From an uncultured Alphaproteobacteria bacterium (GTDB taxonomy: Bacteria > Pseudomonadota > Alphaproteobacteria > Methylaequorales > Methylaequoraceae): a stretch of DNA of 64,000 bases. Location of the stretch: contig CACBBU010000007.1 in NCBI GenBank assembly GCA_902537615.1, positions 1 through 64,000 on the forward strand, in the 5' to 3' direction. Made by a program: the position numbers and the translations under genes. The notes beneath the pieces are model-generated. The model was not told the DNA's origin and made no database searches. It saw nothing but the letters and a program-made list of their open reading frames with translations. The stretch's first letter is position 1. Every line of letters starts with the position of its first letter. Shown here in pieces: positions 11,495 to 20,521 of this stretch.

Positions 11495-11659
11495 ATGTTT
11501 GGATTAGGTCATTGGGAAATTATATTAATACTTGTAATAGTGTTAATTGTTTTTGGAGCTGGAAAATTGCCTAAAGTTGCTGGAGAGTTGGCTAAGGGAA
11601 TCAAGTCTTTTAAACAAGGTTTAAAAGATGAAAAAAAAAAAGATGAAGAAAAAAATTAA
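11495..11659 (+). CDS. tatA: Sec-independent translocase TatA (54 aa, absent from supplied ORF track)
   Basis: Own translation MFGLGHWEIILILVIVLIVFGAGKLPKVAGELAKGIKSFKQGLKDEKKKDEEKN; followed by tatB and tatC. Confidence 0.95.
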   Translation: MFGLGHWEIILILVIVLIVFGAGKLPKVAGELAKGIKSFKQGLKDEKKKDEEKN

Positions 11660-11880
11660 TGTTCAATATTGGTTTATTTGAGCTTTTAGTAATTTTTTTT
11701 TTTTTGATTCTTTTTATAAAACCAGAAGAGATTCCCAAGATAACAAAAAATTTGGGACTTTTTTATAGAAAGATAAACAGATATATATTTAATTTAAAGT
11801 ATGAGTTAGATGAAGTTGACTTGATTTCAACTGATTCCAAAGTTTCCAAAAAAAACTTAAAAAAAAAAAAAGATAAATGA
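11659..11880 (+). CDS. tatB: Sec-independent translocase TatB-like
   Basis: MFNIGLFELLVIFFFLILFIKPEEIPKI; TAATG overlap with tatA, upstream of tatC. Confidence 0.85.
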   Translation: MFNIGLFELLVIFFFLILFIKPEEIPKITKNLGLFYRKINRYIFNLKYELDEVDLISTDSKVSKKNLKKKKDK

Positions 11881-12614
11881 AGTATCTTGTATATCTAAAA
11901 GAGTTGAGAAACAGATTATTATTTAGTTTTTCATTCATGTTTCTTTGCTTTTTGTTTTTTTTCTTTAATGTTAGTTTAGTTATTGAAGCTCTCACTAACC
12001 CTTTGTATGAGCTTCTAAATAATCAAGAAAATAAAAGAATGATTTTTACCGGTCTCCCTGAGGTTTTCGTTTCTAACCTCAAAGTATCTTTTTTTGTTGC
12101 TTTTTTATTTTCTTTACCAATTTTTATCATTCAATTAATTCTTTTTACCTCTCCAGCTTTATATAAGAAGGAAAAAAAAGTATTTGTTTTGGTGTCTATT
12201 ATGTCAATTATATTTTTCTTTCTGGGGATATTATTTGCATATTTCGTTTTAATACCTATGATATGGTCTTTCTTTATATCTTATGAAAGTTTTGTAGACG
12301 GCTCCTTGCCAGTACAACTGGAATCAAGATATTCAGAATATATGAAGCTAACAATGTTTCTGCTTCTTGCTAGCGGTTTATCATTTGAATTTCCAATTAT
12401 AATAATTTTTCTTACAAAAATAGGTATTTTTAATGAACTTTTCCTTAAAAAAAATAGAAAATTCTTCCTTATTGGTATTTTAATTTTCTCTGCTTTATTC
12501 ACTCCTCCCGATATAATTTCACAGATAGGGATTGCTATTCCGCTGATAATCTTTTATGAATTTTCAATATTGTTCATCAAGTTTTTTTTTAAAAAGAAAG
12601 TAAAAAATGCATGA
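11877..12614 (+). CDS. tatC: Sec-independent translocase TatC
   Basis: LKELRNRLLFSF, multi-TM, FTPPDIISQ. Confidence 0.94.
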   Translation: MKYLVYLKELRNRLLFSFSFMFLCFLFFFFNVSLVIEALTNPLYELLNNQENKRMIFTGLPEVFVSNLKVSFFVAFLFSLPIFIIQLILFTSPALYKKEKKVFVLVSIMSIIFFFLGILFAYFVLIPMIWSFFISYESFVDGSLPVQLESRYSEYMKLTMFLLLASGLSFEFPIIIIFLTKIGIFNELFLKKNRKFFLIGILIFSALFTPPDIISQIGIAIPLIIFYEFSILFIKFFFKKKVKNA

Positions 12615-13881
12615 TATTAAATTTATAAAAGATAATAGTTCACTTTTTGATCAAATATTAAAAAAAAGAAATATTTCGTCTTCTTCAAGAGAAATACTAG
12701 TTTTACATCAAGATTATTTAGATCATTTAAAAAACACTCAAAGCTTACAAGAAAAGAAAAATTCTTTATCAAAAATGTTTTCTCCACAGTTAAGTCTTAA
12801 AGACTTAGAAAAAATTAAAAATGATGTTGCTAAAATTAAAACTGAATTAGAAGAATCAAAAAAACAAACTGATGAAAAAAAAATAAAAATAAACAAAATT
12901 CTGCTTGAAATCCCTAATTTAGTTGATGATAGGGTTCCAGTTGGTAAGTCTGAGAATGATAACAAAATTATTAAAGAAGTTGGTACAATAGACAAACCAG
13001 AGTTTGAAGTGAAAAATCATGTAGAAATTTTAGAAAGGCATAATTTATTAGATTATAATAAAGCATCTAAACTTTCTGGTAGTAGGTTTTCAGTTTTAAG
13101 ATCAAGTCTAGCTACTTTACATCGAGCCTTAGTAAATTTTATGATAGACACGAATGTGATAAACTTTCAATATGAAGAATGTGTAGTTCCAGAATTAGTA
13201 AAAAGTGATTGTTTAATTGGCACAGGACAATTACCAAAATTTAATGAGGATTTATTTAAAGCTGATTTTAATGATTTATGGTTAATACCTACTGCCGAAG
13301 TACCTTTGACCAATTTTCATAGAGAAGAAATTATTGACTCAACTACACTCCCACTTCGCTATACATCTTTTACAAATTGTTTTCGTTCAGAAGCAGGTGC
13401 TGCAGGCAAAGATACAAAAGGATTAATGCGAGAGCATCAATTTGGCAAAGTTGAATTAGTTTCTATAACTGAGCCTAATAAATCAATGGTTGAAATGGAA
13501 AGAATGACTGGATGTGTTGAAACGATTTTAAGTAAACTAAATATTCCTTATCGTTTGGTTGAGTTATGTACTGGAGATTTAGGCTTTTCGTCCTCCTACA
13601 CAATTGATATAGAAGTTTGGATGCCTGGACAAAAAAAATTTAGAGAAGTTTCAAGTTGTTCAAACTGCAAGGATTTTCAAGCTAGAAGAATGAAAATGAG
13701 AGTTAAAAATCATAGTACCGGAGAGATTTATTATCCTCACACATTGAATGGTTCCTCAATAGCAGTTGGAAGAATTTTAATAAGTATAGTAGAAAACTAT
13801 CAAAAAGAAGATGGTACTATTTCAGTACCTGAAATTTTAAAAAATTACATGAAAGGGATAACAAGTATTGGTAATAAATGA
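12607..13881 (+). CDS. serS: Serine--tRNA ligase
   Basis: LIPTAEVPLTN, TNCFRSEAGAAGKDTKGLMREHQF. Confidence 0.97.
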   Translation: MHDIKFIKDNSSLFDQILKKRNISSSSREILVLHQDYLDHLKNTQSLQEKKNSLSKMFSPQLSLKDLEKIKNDVAKIKTELEESKKQTDEKKIKINKILLEIPNLVDDRVPVGKSENDNKIIKEVGTIDKPEFEVKNHVEILERHNLLDYNKASKLSGSRFSVLRSSLATLHRALVNFMIDTNVINFQYEECVVPELVKSDCLIGTGQLPKFNEDLFKADFNDLWLIPTAEVPLTNFHREEIIDSTTLPLRYTSFTNCFRSEAGAAGKDTKGLMREHQFGKVELVSITEPNKSMVEMERMTGCVETILSKLNIPYRLVELCTGDLGFSSSYTIDIEVWMPGQKKFREVSSCSNCKDFQARRMKMRVKNHSTGEIYYPHTLNGSSIAVGRILISIVENYQKEDGTISVPEILKNYMKGITSIGNK

Positions 13882-14522
13882 AAAAAATAAAAAGATTTGG
13901 AAAGTTTGATTTACTCCTTGATCTAAAAAAACAAGGAATATCAGATATAAATGTCCTTAATGTAATTGAGGAGGTTGATAGATCATTGTTTATTGATACT
14001 AATTTAAAAGAAAAGTCTAATCTTAACGTCGCACTTCCAATTGAGTGTGGTCAAACAATTTCTCAACCTTTAATTGTGGCTCATATGACACAAATACTTG
14101 AAATTGATAAAAGAATGAGAATTTTGGAGATAGGAACAGGAAGCGGTTATCAATCATGTGTATTATCAAAACTATCCAGATTTGTTTATACTATTGAAAG
14201 ACATAATATATTGCTAAAGAGAGCAAAAAACCTTCTTCAAAGTCTTAATATTAATAATGTTTTTTTTAAACATGCTGACGGCGGTTTGGGATGGTCGGAT
14301 CAAGCTCCTTTTGACAGAATAATTGTTACAGCTAGTGCACCAGAAATTCCTAAAAAGCTTCTTAGTCAACTTGTAGATGAGGGTATTATGATCATACCAG
14401 TTGGTGAAGAGAATGATAATCAAGTTTTAAAAAAAATAATAAAAAAAGGTGATAGAATTATTGTAAAAAATATAATGAACGTTCGATTTGTTCCATTACT
14501 AGAAGGTAAAGTAGAGTATTAA
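13878..14522 (+). CDS. pcm: Protein-L-isoaspartate O-methyltransferase
   Basis: ILEIGTGSGYQSCVLSKL; ALPIECGQTISQP. Confidence 0.93.
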   Translation: MKKIKRFGKFDLLLDLKKQGISDINVLNVIEEVDRSLFIDTNLKEKSNLNVALPIECGQTISQPLIVAHMTQILEIDKRMRILEIGTGSGYQSCVLSKLSRFVYTIERHNILLKRAKNLLQSLNINNVFFKHADGGLGWSDQAPFDRIIVTASAPEIPKKLLSQLVDEGIMIIPVGEENDNQVLKKIIKKGDRIIVKNIMNVRFVPLLEGKVEY

Positions 14523-14525
14523 ATT

Positions 14526-15407
14526 ATGAAACTATTTTTAGCATTTATAATTATCTTTCTTTCAGGTTGCGAAAGTATTTTTTTTCAAGAATATAAAATA
14601 AAATCCTATAAGTTTAAAAAAAAAGACAATTTATATTATACTGTAAATAAAGGTGACAATTTATATTCAATATCAAAAAAATATAATGTAACAATTTCAA
14701 AATTAGTAAATTTCAATAACATTGATTCACCCTATAAAATTTTTCCTAACCAAAAAATTTTTATACCAAAAAAAAGAATTCATATTGTAACAAGAGGGGA
14801 TACACTATATTCAATTTCAAGGAAATATAGAACTGATGTTTTTACAATTTCAAGATTTAATAATCTTAAAAATGTAAATCAAATTTATACAAATCAAAAA
14901 TTAACAATACCAGATCAGTTTGAGACACCAAAAAAAGTTGTTAAAAATCAAAAAAAGAAAGAAACTCAAAAAGCAAAAAAAAAAATAATTGCTAAGAAAA
15001 AAAATTATAAAAAAAAAAATAATAAAATCATTAAAGAAAGCTTTATATGGCCAGTTCAAGGTAAAATTTTATCAAAATATGGTAGCAATGATCCAGGTTT
15101 TTTTAATGATGGAATTAATATTGAGTCAGTTTCTGGTAAGGATGTAAAAGCATCAAGTGGAGGTGAAATTGTTTATAGTGGCAATGAGATTCCAGGTTAT
15201 GGTAATTTAGTTTTAATTAAACATTCAAAAAATTGGATAACAGCTTATGCACATTTAAAAAAAATATATAAAAAAAAAGGAACTTTAGTTAGAAGAGGTG
15301 AGTCAATTGGAGCTGTTGGAAACAGTGGCAATGTTAAAATACCTCAGTTACATTTTGAAATTCGAAAAGGAAAGGAAGCTGTTGATCCATTAAAATATTT
15401 ATCCTAA
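14526..15407 (+). CDS. LysM / M23 peptidase lipoprotein (NlpD-like)
   Basis: Lipobox LSGC, two LysM repeats, M23 domain H..K/H.EIRKG. Confidence 0.9.
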   Translation: MKLFLAFIIIFLSGCESIFFQEYKIKSYKFKKKDNLYYTVNKGDNLYSISKKYNVTISKLVNFNNIDSPYKIFPNQKIFIPKKRIHIVTRGDTLYSISRKYRTDVFTISRFNNLKNVNQIYTNQKLTIPDQFETPKKVVKNQKKKETQKAKKKIIAKKKNYKKKNNKIIKESFIWPVQGKILSKYGSNDPGFFNDGINIESVSGKDVKASSGGEIVYSGNEIPGYGNLVLIKHSKNWITAYAHLKKIYKKKGTLVRRGESIGAVGNSGNVKIPQLHFEIRKGKEAVDPLKYLS

Positions 15408-16177
15408 TTTTTTTTTAAATTAACAATAAACTGATACGCAGTTCTGCCTGAAAAGTTTCCTTTTTCCAAGGACCACTCTGAAGCTTTGATAAGCTGCTCT
15501 TTTTTTAAAATTATGCCGTTTATTTCTGCATAATGTTGAATAATTTTTAAATAATTTTCCTTACTATTTTCAAAAAAACCTAAACGAAGTCCAAAACGAT
15601 CAGATAAAGAAACTATGTTTGAGTAGTTGTCTTTTTTGGTAATTTCATCTAATTTTTCATCAATCAAATCTTTATTTGAAAGGTGACGTAAGTTTGAGGT
15701 TACATAAAACCTCACATTTTTAGTATCACTAATTAGGCTTCCATCTAAAATACTTTTAAAAAGTTTGAATTCATTTTGAGAATTATCTAAAGTTATATCA
15801 TCTATGAAAATTATAAATTTATAATCTAAATCTTTCAAAAAATAAATTATTTCTGGTAAGTATCTTAAACTGTAATTTAAAATTTCAACAAATTTTATTG
15901 TAAAGGATGTATTGTCGTTGATTTTTTTTACTGCATATTTAATCAAAGACGATTTTCCCATCCCCCTCGCACCCCAAAGGAAACAGTTGTGTGAATTTTG
16001 ATTTTTAGAGAATTTTTTAATATTTTCAAACAATTTTTTTTTTTGATCTTCTACAAAAAGAATATCATCAAAATTGATTTTAAAGTCTTGCTTCCAATTC
16101 ACAATTTCCATCAAATTAGGAAGTAACAAGAAAAAATTATTTTCTTTAAAAATTTTTTTATTATTTAGAAATTTCAT
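15404..16177 (-). CDS. DUF815-family ATPase
   Basis: Walker A GARGMGKSSLIK, IIFIDDITLD. Confidence 0.85.
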   Translation of the reverse strand: MKFLNNKKIFKENNFFLLLPNLMEIVNWKQDFKINFDDILFVEDQKKKLFENIKKFSKNQNSHNCFLWGARGMGKSSLIKYAVKKINDNTSFTIKFVEILNYSLRYLPEIIYFLKDLDYKFIIFIDDITLDNSQNEFKLFKSILDGSLISDTKNVRFYVTSNLRHLSNKDLIDEKLDEITKKDNYSNIVSLSDRFGLRLGFFENSKENYLKIIQHYAEINGIILKKEQLIKASEWSLEKGNFSGRTAYQFIVNLKKN

Positions 16178-16285
16178 ATTTTGCTTGATGCTTTTTCTGA
16201 TTTTCTTATTTTATACTTGTATTAAATAAGTTTTAATATAATGAAGTTAAGTATTATTAATTAATTTTTTTTTTCAAGAGGTTTT

Positions 16286-16588
16286 ATGTTTAATCCTGCT
16301 TTTGCTCAATCTGCTGCTCAACAGCCTTCAATGTTTGCTTCTTTCATTCCTTTAATTCTTATTTTCCTAGTTTTTTATTTCTTATTAATAAGACCGCAGC
16401 AAAAAAAACAAAAAGAGCACAAGATTCTTTTAGATGCTATTAAAAGAGGAGATGAGATTCTCACGAGTGGGGGCATAATTGCGAAAGTGACAAAAGCTGA
16501 AGGTGAAAAACTCAATGTTGATATTGCCCCTAATGTGAATGTTGTAGTTTATAGGTCCACAGTTGCTGATGTTATAAAGAAAAAGTAA
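16286..16588 (+). CDS. yajC: Preprotein translocase subunit YajC
   Basis: FLLIRPQQKKQKEHK; upstream of secD/secF. Confidence 0.95.
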   Translation: MFNPAFAQSAAQQPSMFASFIPLILIFLVFYFLLIRPQQKKQKEHKILLDAIKRGDEILTSGGIIAKVTKAEGEKLNVDIAPNVNVVVYRSTVADVIKKK

Positions 16589-16592
16589 TTTT

Positions 16593-18170
16593 ATGCTAAG
16601 TTTAAGTAAGTGGAGAATTTTTTTTGTTTGTCTTGTATGTATTTCTGGAATATATTTTTTATATCCCAATTTTTTTAACAAAACTGAGGTAACGGCATTA
16701 CCAGATTACTTTTCCAAAAAACAAGTAAATCTTGGTCTAGATCTTCAAGGTGGATCACATCTACTTTTGGAGGTAGACACAAAATCTGTTCTGAAAGAAA
16801 AGTCAGAATACTTAGTTGATGACATAAGATCAGCCTTAAGAAAACAAAAAATAAAATATAGTAATCTTGGCTCAAAGTTAAGCGGGGCTGTTGTTACAAT
16901 TACTGATAAGGAAAAAATAGATTTAGCAAGAAGAAGCATCAGAGAAAATATTGAAAAGGGAATTCAAATTGATACTCAACAAAATAAATTAAATTTATCT
17001 TTTTCAGACGAATATATTATTGATTCAAATATAAAAACTGTTGATCAATCAATTGAGGTTGTTAGAAAAAGAGTTGATGAATCTGGTACCAAAGAGCCAG
17101 TTATACAGAAACAAGGTGAAAAGAGGATAATTGTTCAACTTCCTGGTATTAAAGATCCTGAAAGGATTAGGTCACTTATTGGAAGAACAGCAAAGTTAAA
17201 TTTCCATTTATTAGATCCAACCACAGTAGAGCTAGCTCAACAAAGAGGTAAACTTCCTCCGGGCACATTCAGAGTTTCTAACGCTGACCCGACTGCATAT
17301 GAAAAAGAATTTTTAGTTAAAAAAAGAATTTTGTTAACTGGTGATAATTTAGTAAATGCTGCTGCTACAGTTGATCCTCAATCAGGTAAATATGTTGTAG
17401 CATTTGAGTTTGACAGAAAGGGAGGTAAAAAATTTGCAAAAATTACTACAGAAAATGTTTATCAAAGACTCGCTATTCTTTTAGATAGCAAAGTAATAAG
17501 TGCCCCTCAGATTAGAGAACCTATTACTGGGGGACAAGGAAATATAAGTGGTAATTTTTCTCCTGAAACTGCAAATGATTTGGCAGTTTTATTAAGAGCT
17601 GGTTCCCTTCCTGCTCCAATTGAAGTTTTGGAAGAAAGGACAGTTGGTCCTAGCTTAGGTCTAGATTCAATTGAAGCTGGAAAAAAAGCTTTAGTTGTTG
17701 GTTTTGTCTTAATTATTTTGTTTATGATCTTTCGTTATAGAATTTTTGGTCTTATTGCTGATTTTGCAATAATATTTAATATAATATTACTAGTTTCTCT
17801 TTTGAGCCTTATTGAGGCGACTCTCACAATGCCTGGAATTGCTGGAATAGTGTTAACTGTTGGTATGGCAGTTGATGCAAATGTTCTTGTTTTTGAAAGA
17901 ATTAAGGAAGAACTTAGGTCGGGGAGGTCAATAATGAATTCAATTGATTTAGGATATAAATTTGCTCTTAAGACAATATTAGATGCTAATTTCACAACTT
18001 TAATTGCCGCTCTTCTCCTTTATAATTATGGGTCAGGACCAATCAAAGGTTTTGCTGTAACACTCAGTATTGGCATTGTAACGTCAATGTTTACTGCTTT
18101 GATTTTAACAAAGCTAATTGTTAGTTTATGGGTGGTAAAACTTAAACCAAGTAGGCTTTTTTTAACTTAA
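16593..18170 (+). CDS. secD: Protein translocase subunit SecD
   Basis: LGLDLQGGSHLLLEVD; GMAVDANVLVFERIKEEL. Confidence 0.97.
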   Translation: MLSLSKWRIFFVCLVCISGIYFLYPNFFNKTEVTALPDYFSKKQVNLGLDLQGGSHLLLEVDTKSVLKEKSEYLVDDIRSALRKQKIKYSNLGSKLSGAVVTITDKEKIDLARRSIRENIEKGIQIDTQQNKLNLSFSDEYIIDSNIKTVDQSIEVVRKRVDESGTKEPVIQKQGEKRIIVQLPGIKDPERIRSLIGRTAKLNFHLLDPTTVELAQQRGKLPPGTFRVSNADPTAYEKEFLVKKRILLTGDNLVNAAATVDPQSGKYVVAFEFDRKGGKKFAKITTENVYQRLAILLDSKVISAPQIREPITGGQGNISGNFSPETANDLAVLLRAGSLPAPIEVLEERTVGPSLGLDSIEAGKKALVVGFVLIILFMIFRYRIFGLIADFAIIFNIILLVSLLSLIEATLTMPGIAGIVLTVGMAVDANVLVFERIKEELRSGRSIMNSIDLGYKFALKTILDANFTTLIAALLLYNYGSGPIKGFAVTLSIGIVTSMFTALILTKLIVSLWVVKLKPSRLFLT

Positions 18171-18176
18171 AGTATT

Positions 18177-19055
18177 ATGAATATAATTAATTTTTATAAA
18201 TATAGAATAACAGCTTTCATTTTTTCTTTTCTCCTAATTCTATTCTCAGTTTTTCTATTTATAAAAGATAATCTTAACTTGGGCATTGACTTTAAAGGAG
18301 GCATACTTATTGAAGCTAATTTTAGTACTCCTCCTAGTTTGTCTGATTTACGTGAAAAATTAATTGGTATATCGGTTGGAAATGTTGAAATTCAAGAATT
18401 TGGGTCCCCAGAGAATATTTTGATAAGAATTGAGAAAAATTCTGAAAAAAAAGAAGAACAAAATGCTTTAATTAATAATATAAAAAATGAACTACCATCT
18501 GAAATTGATTACAGAAGAATAGAATTTGTTGGACCTAAAGTTGGTAAAGAGTTGCAAATAATGGGTATTAAGGCTGTTTTATTTTCTTTGATTGCTATGT
18601 TTTCTTACATATGGTTTAGATTTTCAGGATGGCAATTTGGTCTAGGAGCTTTAGTAGCACTGTTTCATGATGTTCTTTCAACAATTGGCTTTTTCTCCTT
18701 AACACAAATAGAGTTTAATTTGGCGTCAATAGCAGCAATCCTTACGATAGCAGGATATTCTATAAATGACACCGTCGTTGTTTTTGATAGGATTAGAGAA
18801 AATTTAGCAAAAAAAGAGTCTCCTTTTTCTGAACTTCTCAACTTGTCAATAAATCAAACACTTTCAAGAACACTCATGACTTCATTAACGACGTTATTAG
18901 CTCTTTTAGCACTTTATATTTTTGGGGGAGAAGTAGTCAGAGGGTTCGTAAGTGCAATGATGTGGGGAGTTTTAATAGGAACCTATTCTTCTATATTTAT
19001 TGCATCCCCACTTATTGCATTGTTAGGTTTTAAGATAATTAAACAAGATCAATAG
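18177..19055 (+). CDS. secF: Protein translocase subunit SecF
   Basis: LGIDFKGGI; GYSINDTVVVFDRIREN. Confidence 0.96.
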   Translation: MNIINFYKYRITAFIFSFLLILFSVFLFIKDNLNLGIDFKGGILIEANFSTPPSLSDLREKLIGISVGNVEIQEFGSPENILIRIEKNSEKKEEQNALINNIKNELPSEIDYRRIEFVGPKVGKELQIMGIKAVLFSLIAMFSYIWFRFSGWQFGLGALVALFHDVLSTIGFFSLTQIEFNLASIAAILTIAGYSINDTVVVFDRIRENLAKKESPFSELLNLSINQTLSRTLMTSLTTLLALLALYIFGGEVVRGFVSAMMWGVLIGTYSSIFIASPLIALLGFKIIKQDQ

Positions 19056-19642
19056 AGATTTTGCGCTGCTACCATACAGTATAACATTGGTATGGATAAT
19101 AAAGTATTCGTTCTAGAAAATAGCATTGCTCTTTTTGCAGAAGCAGCCTTTTGTTCTGCTGAAGCTTCTACTAAACCTAAAGCTTTTTTTTGATTGGGCC
19201 AAATTACTCCCCATACATTAAAAGCCATAATGGTTCCTAGCCACATACCAATTCCAATCATTAGACTTTTGCCATCCGATGAATCAAGAGTGAGAGCGCT
19301 ATGAAGATATCCATTAATATGTCCTAAGATTAGACCAGTAATCAATGTTGCCAATGCAGCCCAACGAAACCAAAATAACGCTTCAGGAGCAATGAACTTT
19401 GAAATTGCTGGCTTTTGTTCATTTGGGATGTTAGGCATACTTGGAATTTGAACAAAATTAAAATACCATAATAAACCAATCCACATAACACCAGAGAGAA
19501 CATGCAACCATCTAAAAAAAAACGATAGATATGAGTAATCAAAATAAAAATCAGATGCTGAAGAAATAATTAGCATTATTATAAAAAGTAATATAAAACC
19601 GCTAATAACGGTTTTTAACAGTGATGATAAAATATTAGACAT
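19049..19642 (-). CDS. Urate hydroxylase PuuD-like membrane protein
   Basis: WLHVLSGVMWIGLLWYFNFVQIP; multi-TM. Confidence 0.7.
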   Translation of the reverse strand: MSNILSSLLKTVISGFILLFIIMLIISSASDFYFDYSYLSFFFRWLHVLSGVMWIGLLWYFNFVQIPSMPNIPNEQKPAISKFIAPEALFWFRWAALATLITGLILGHINGYLHSALTLDSSDGKSLMIGIGMWLGTIMAFNVWGVIWPNQKKALGLVEASAEQKAASAKRAMLFSRTNTLLSIPMLYCMVAAQNLY

Positions 19643-19682
19643 AAGACTCCCAAGATTATTATATTAATATTTATAGGTTCAA

Positions 19683-20282
19683 GTGATAACTAATTCAAGA
19701 GATCTTTTTTTTGTTCGAAAAGTTCAAATCAATTTTTATTTTAAAAAAAATCATGTTGTTCAAAGTTTATTTTTTTTAGAAAATATTTTATTTAAATCTT
19801 ATTCCACGAAAAATGAAGTTTTTTTGGCAAATATAAAGTTAAAATGGCTTATTGATCAAATCTCTAAACCGAATGAGATAGATAAATCCTTACTAAGTCT
19901 AACACCTTTAATTGATAATCAAGAAATAAAAAAATATCTACTAAACTTGTTAGAAGATTTTTCAAATATTATTAATTTTTCCAACAAAAACAACTTCATA
20001 CAAGATTTTAAAAAATTTAACTCAACTTTTAATAAAATAATATTTTTAGTTAATGAAAGCTTTGTAACATCCTATGAATTTCAAATATTATTTTTTTTTT
20101 ACATAACTAAAAAAAATAAAATAGACGAATATAGAAGTTTTTTACTTAAAACCAAAGAAAAAATTGATATTGCAGAAAGGGTTTTTATTGAAATTTTTTT
20201 AAATAATTATAATTTTAACTCAACAAAAATTTCAAAAGTTCATTATTTATTTAATTTACTAAAGGAACTTATTAGAAAATGA
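19683..20282 (+). CDS. Hypothetical protein
   Basis: Open 199-aa ORF overlapping the next gene. Confidence 0.55.
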   Translation: MITNSRDLFFVRKVQINFYFKKNHVVQSLFFLENILFKSYSTKNEVFLANIKLKWLIDQISKPNEIDKSLLSLTPLIDNQEIKKYLLNLLEDFSNIINFSNKNNFIQDFKKFNSTFNKIIFLVNESFVTSYEFQILFFFYITKKNKIDEYRSFLLKTKEKIDIAERVFIEIFLNNYNFNSTKISKVHYLFNLLKELIRK

Positions 20283-20521
20283 TTTTGCAAGTAGTAATTT
20301 TTTTTATAATTGTTTTTGTTTTAAATTTCCTTTTGTATTTATCAATTAATATTAACGAAAATATATCTTATTTAATTTTGAATCTAATAATTTTTTTGAA
20401 TTTCATAAGTTTTCATTTACATAAAAATTCAAAAAATACAAATCAGCCCCAGGTCAAAAAAGAAAATACAGCAGAGGATCATCCAATTATTAAGGCAGCT
20501 AGAGAAAGATTAAAAAAATAA
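20279..20521 (+). CDS. Small membrane protein
   Basis: ATGA overlap with preceding ORF; two predicted TM segments. Confidence 0.5.
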   Translation: MILQVVIFFIIVFVLNFLLYLSININENISYLILNLIIFLNFISFHLHKNSKNTNQPQVKKENTAEDHPIIKAARERLKK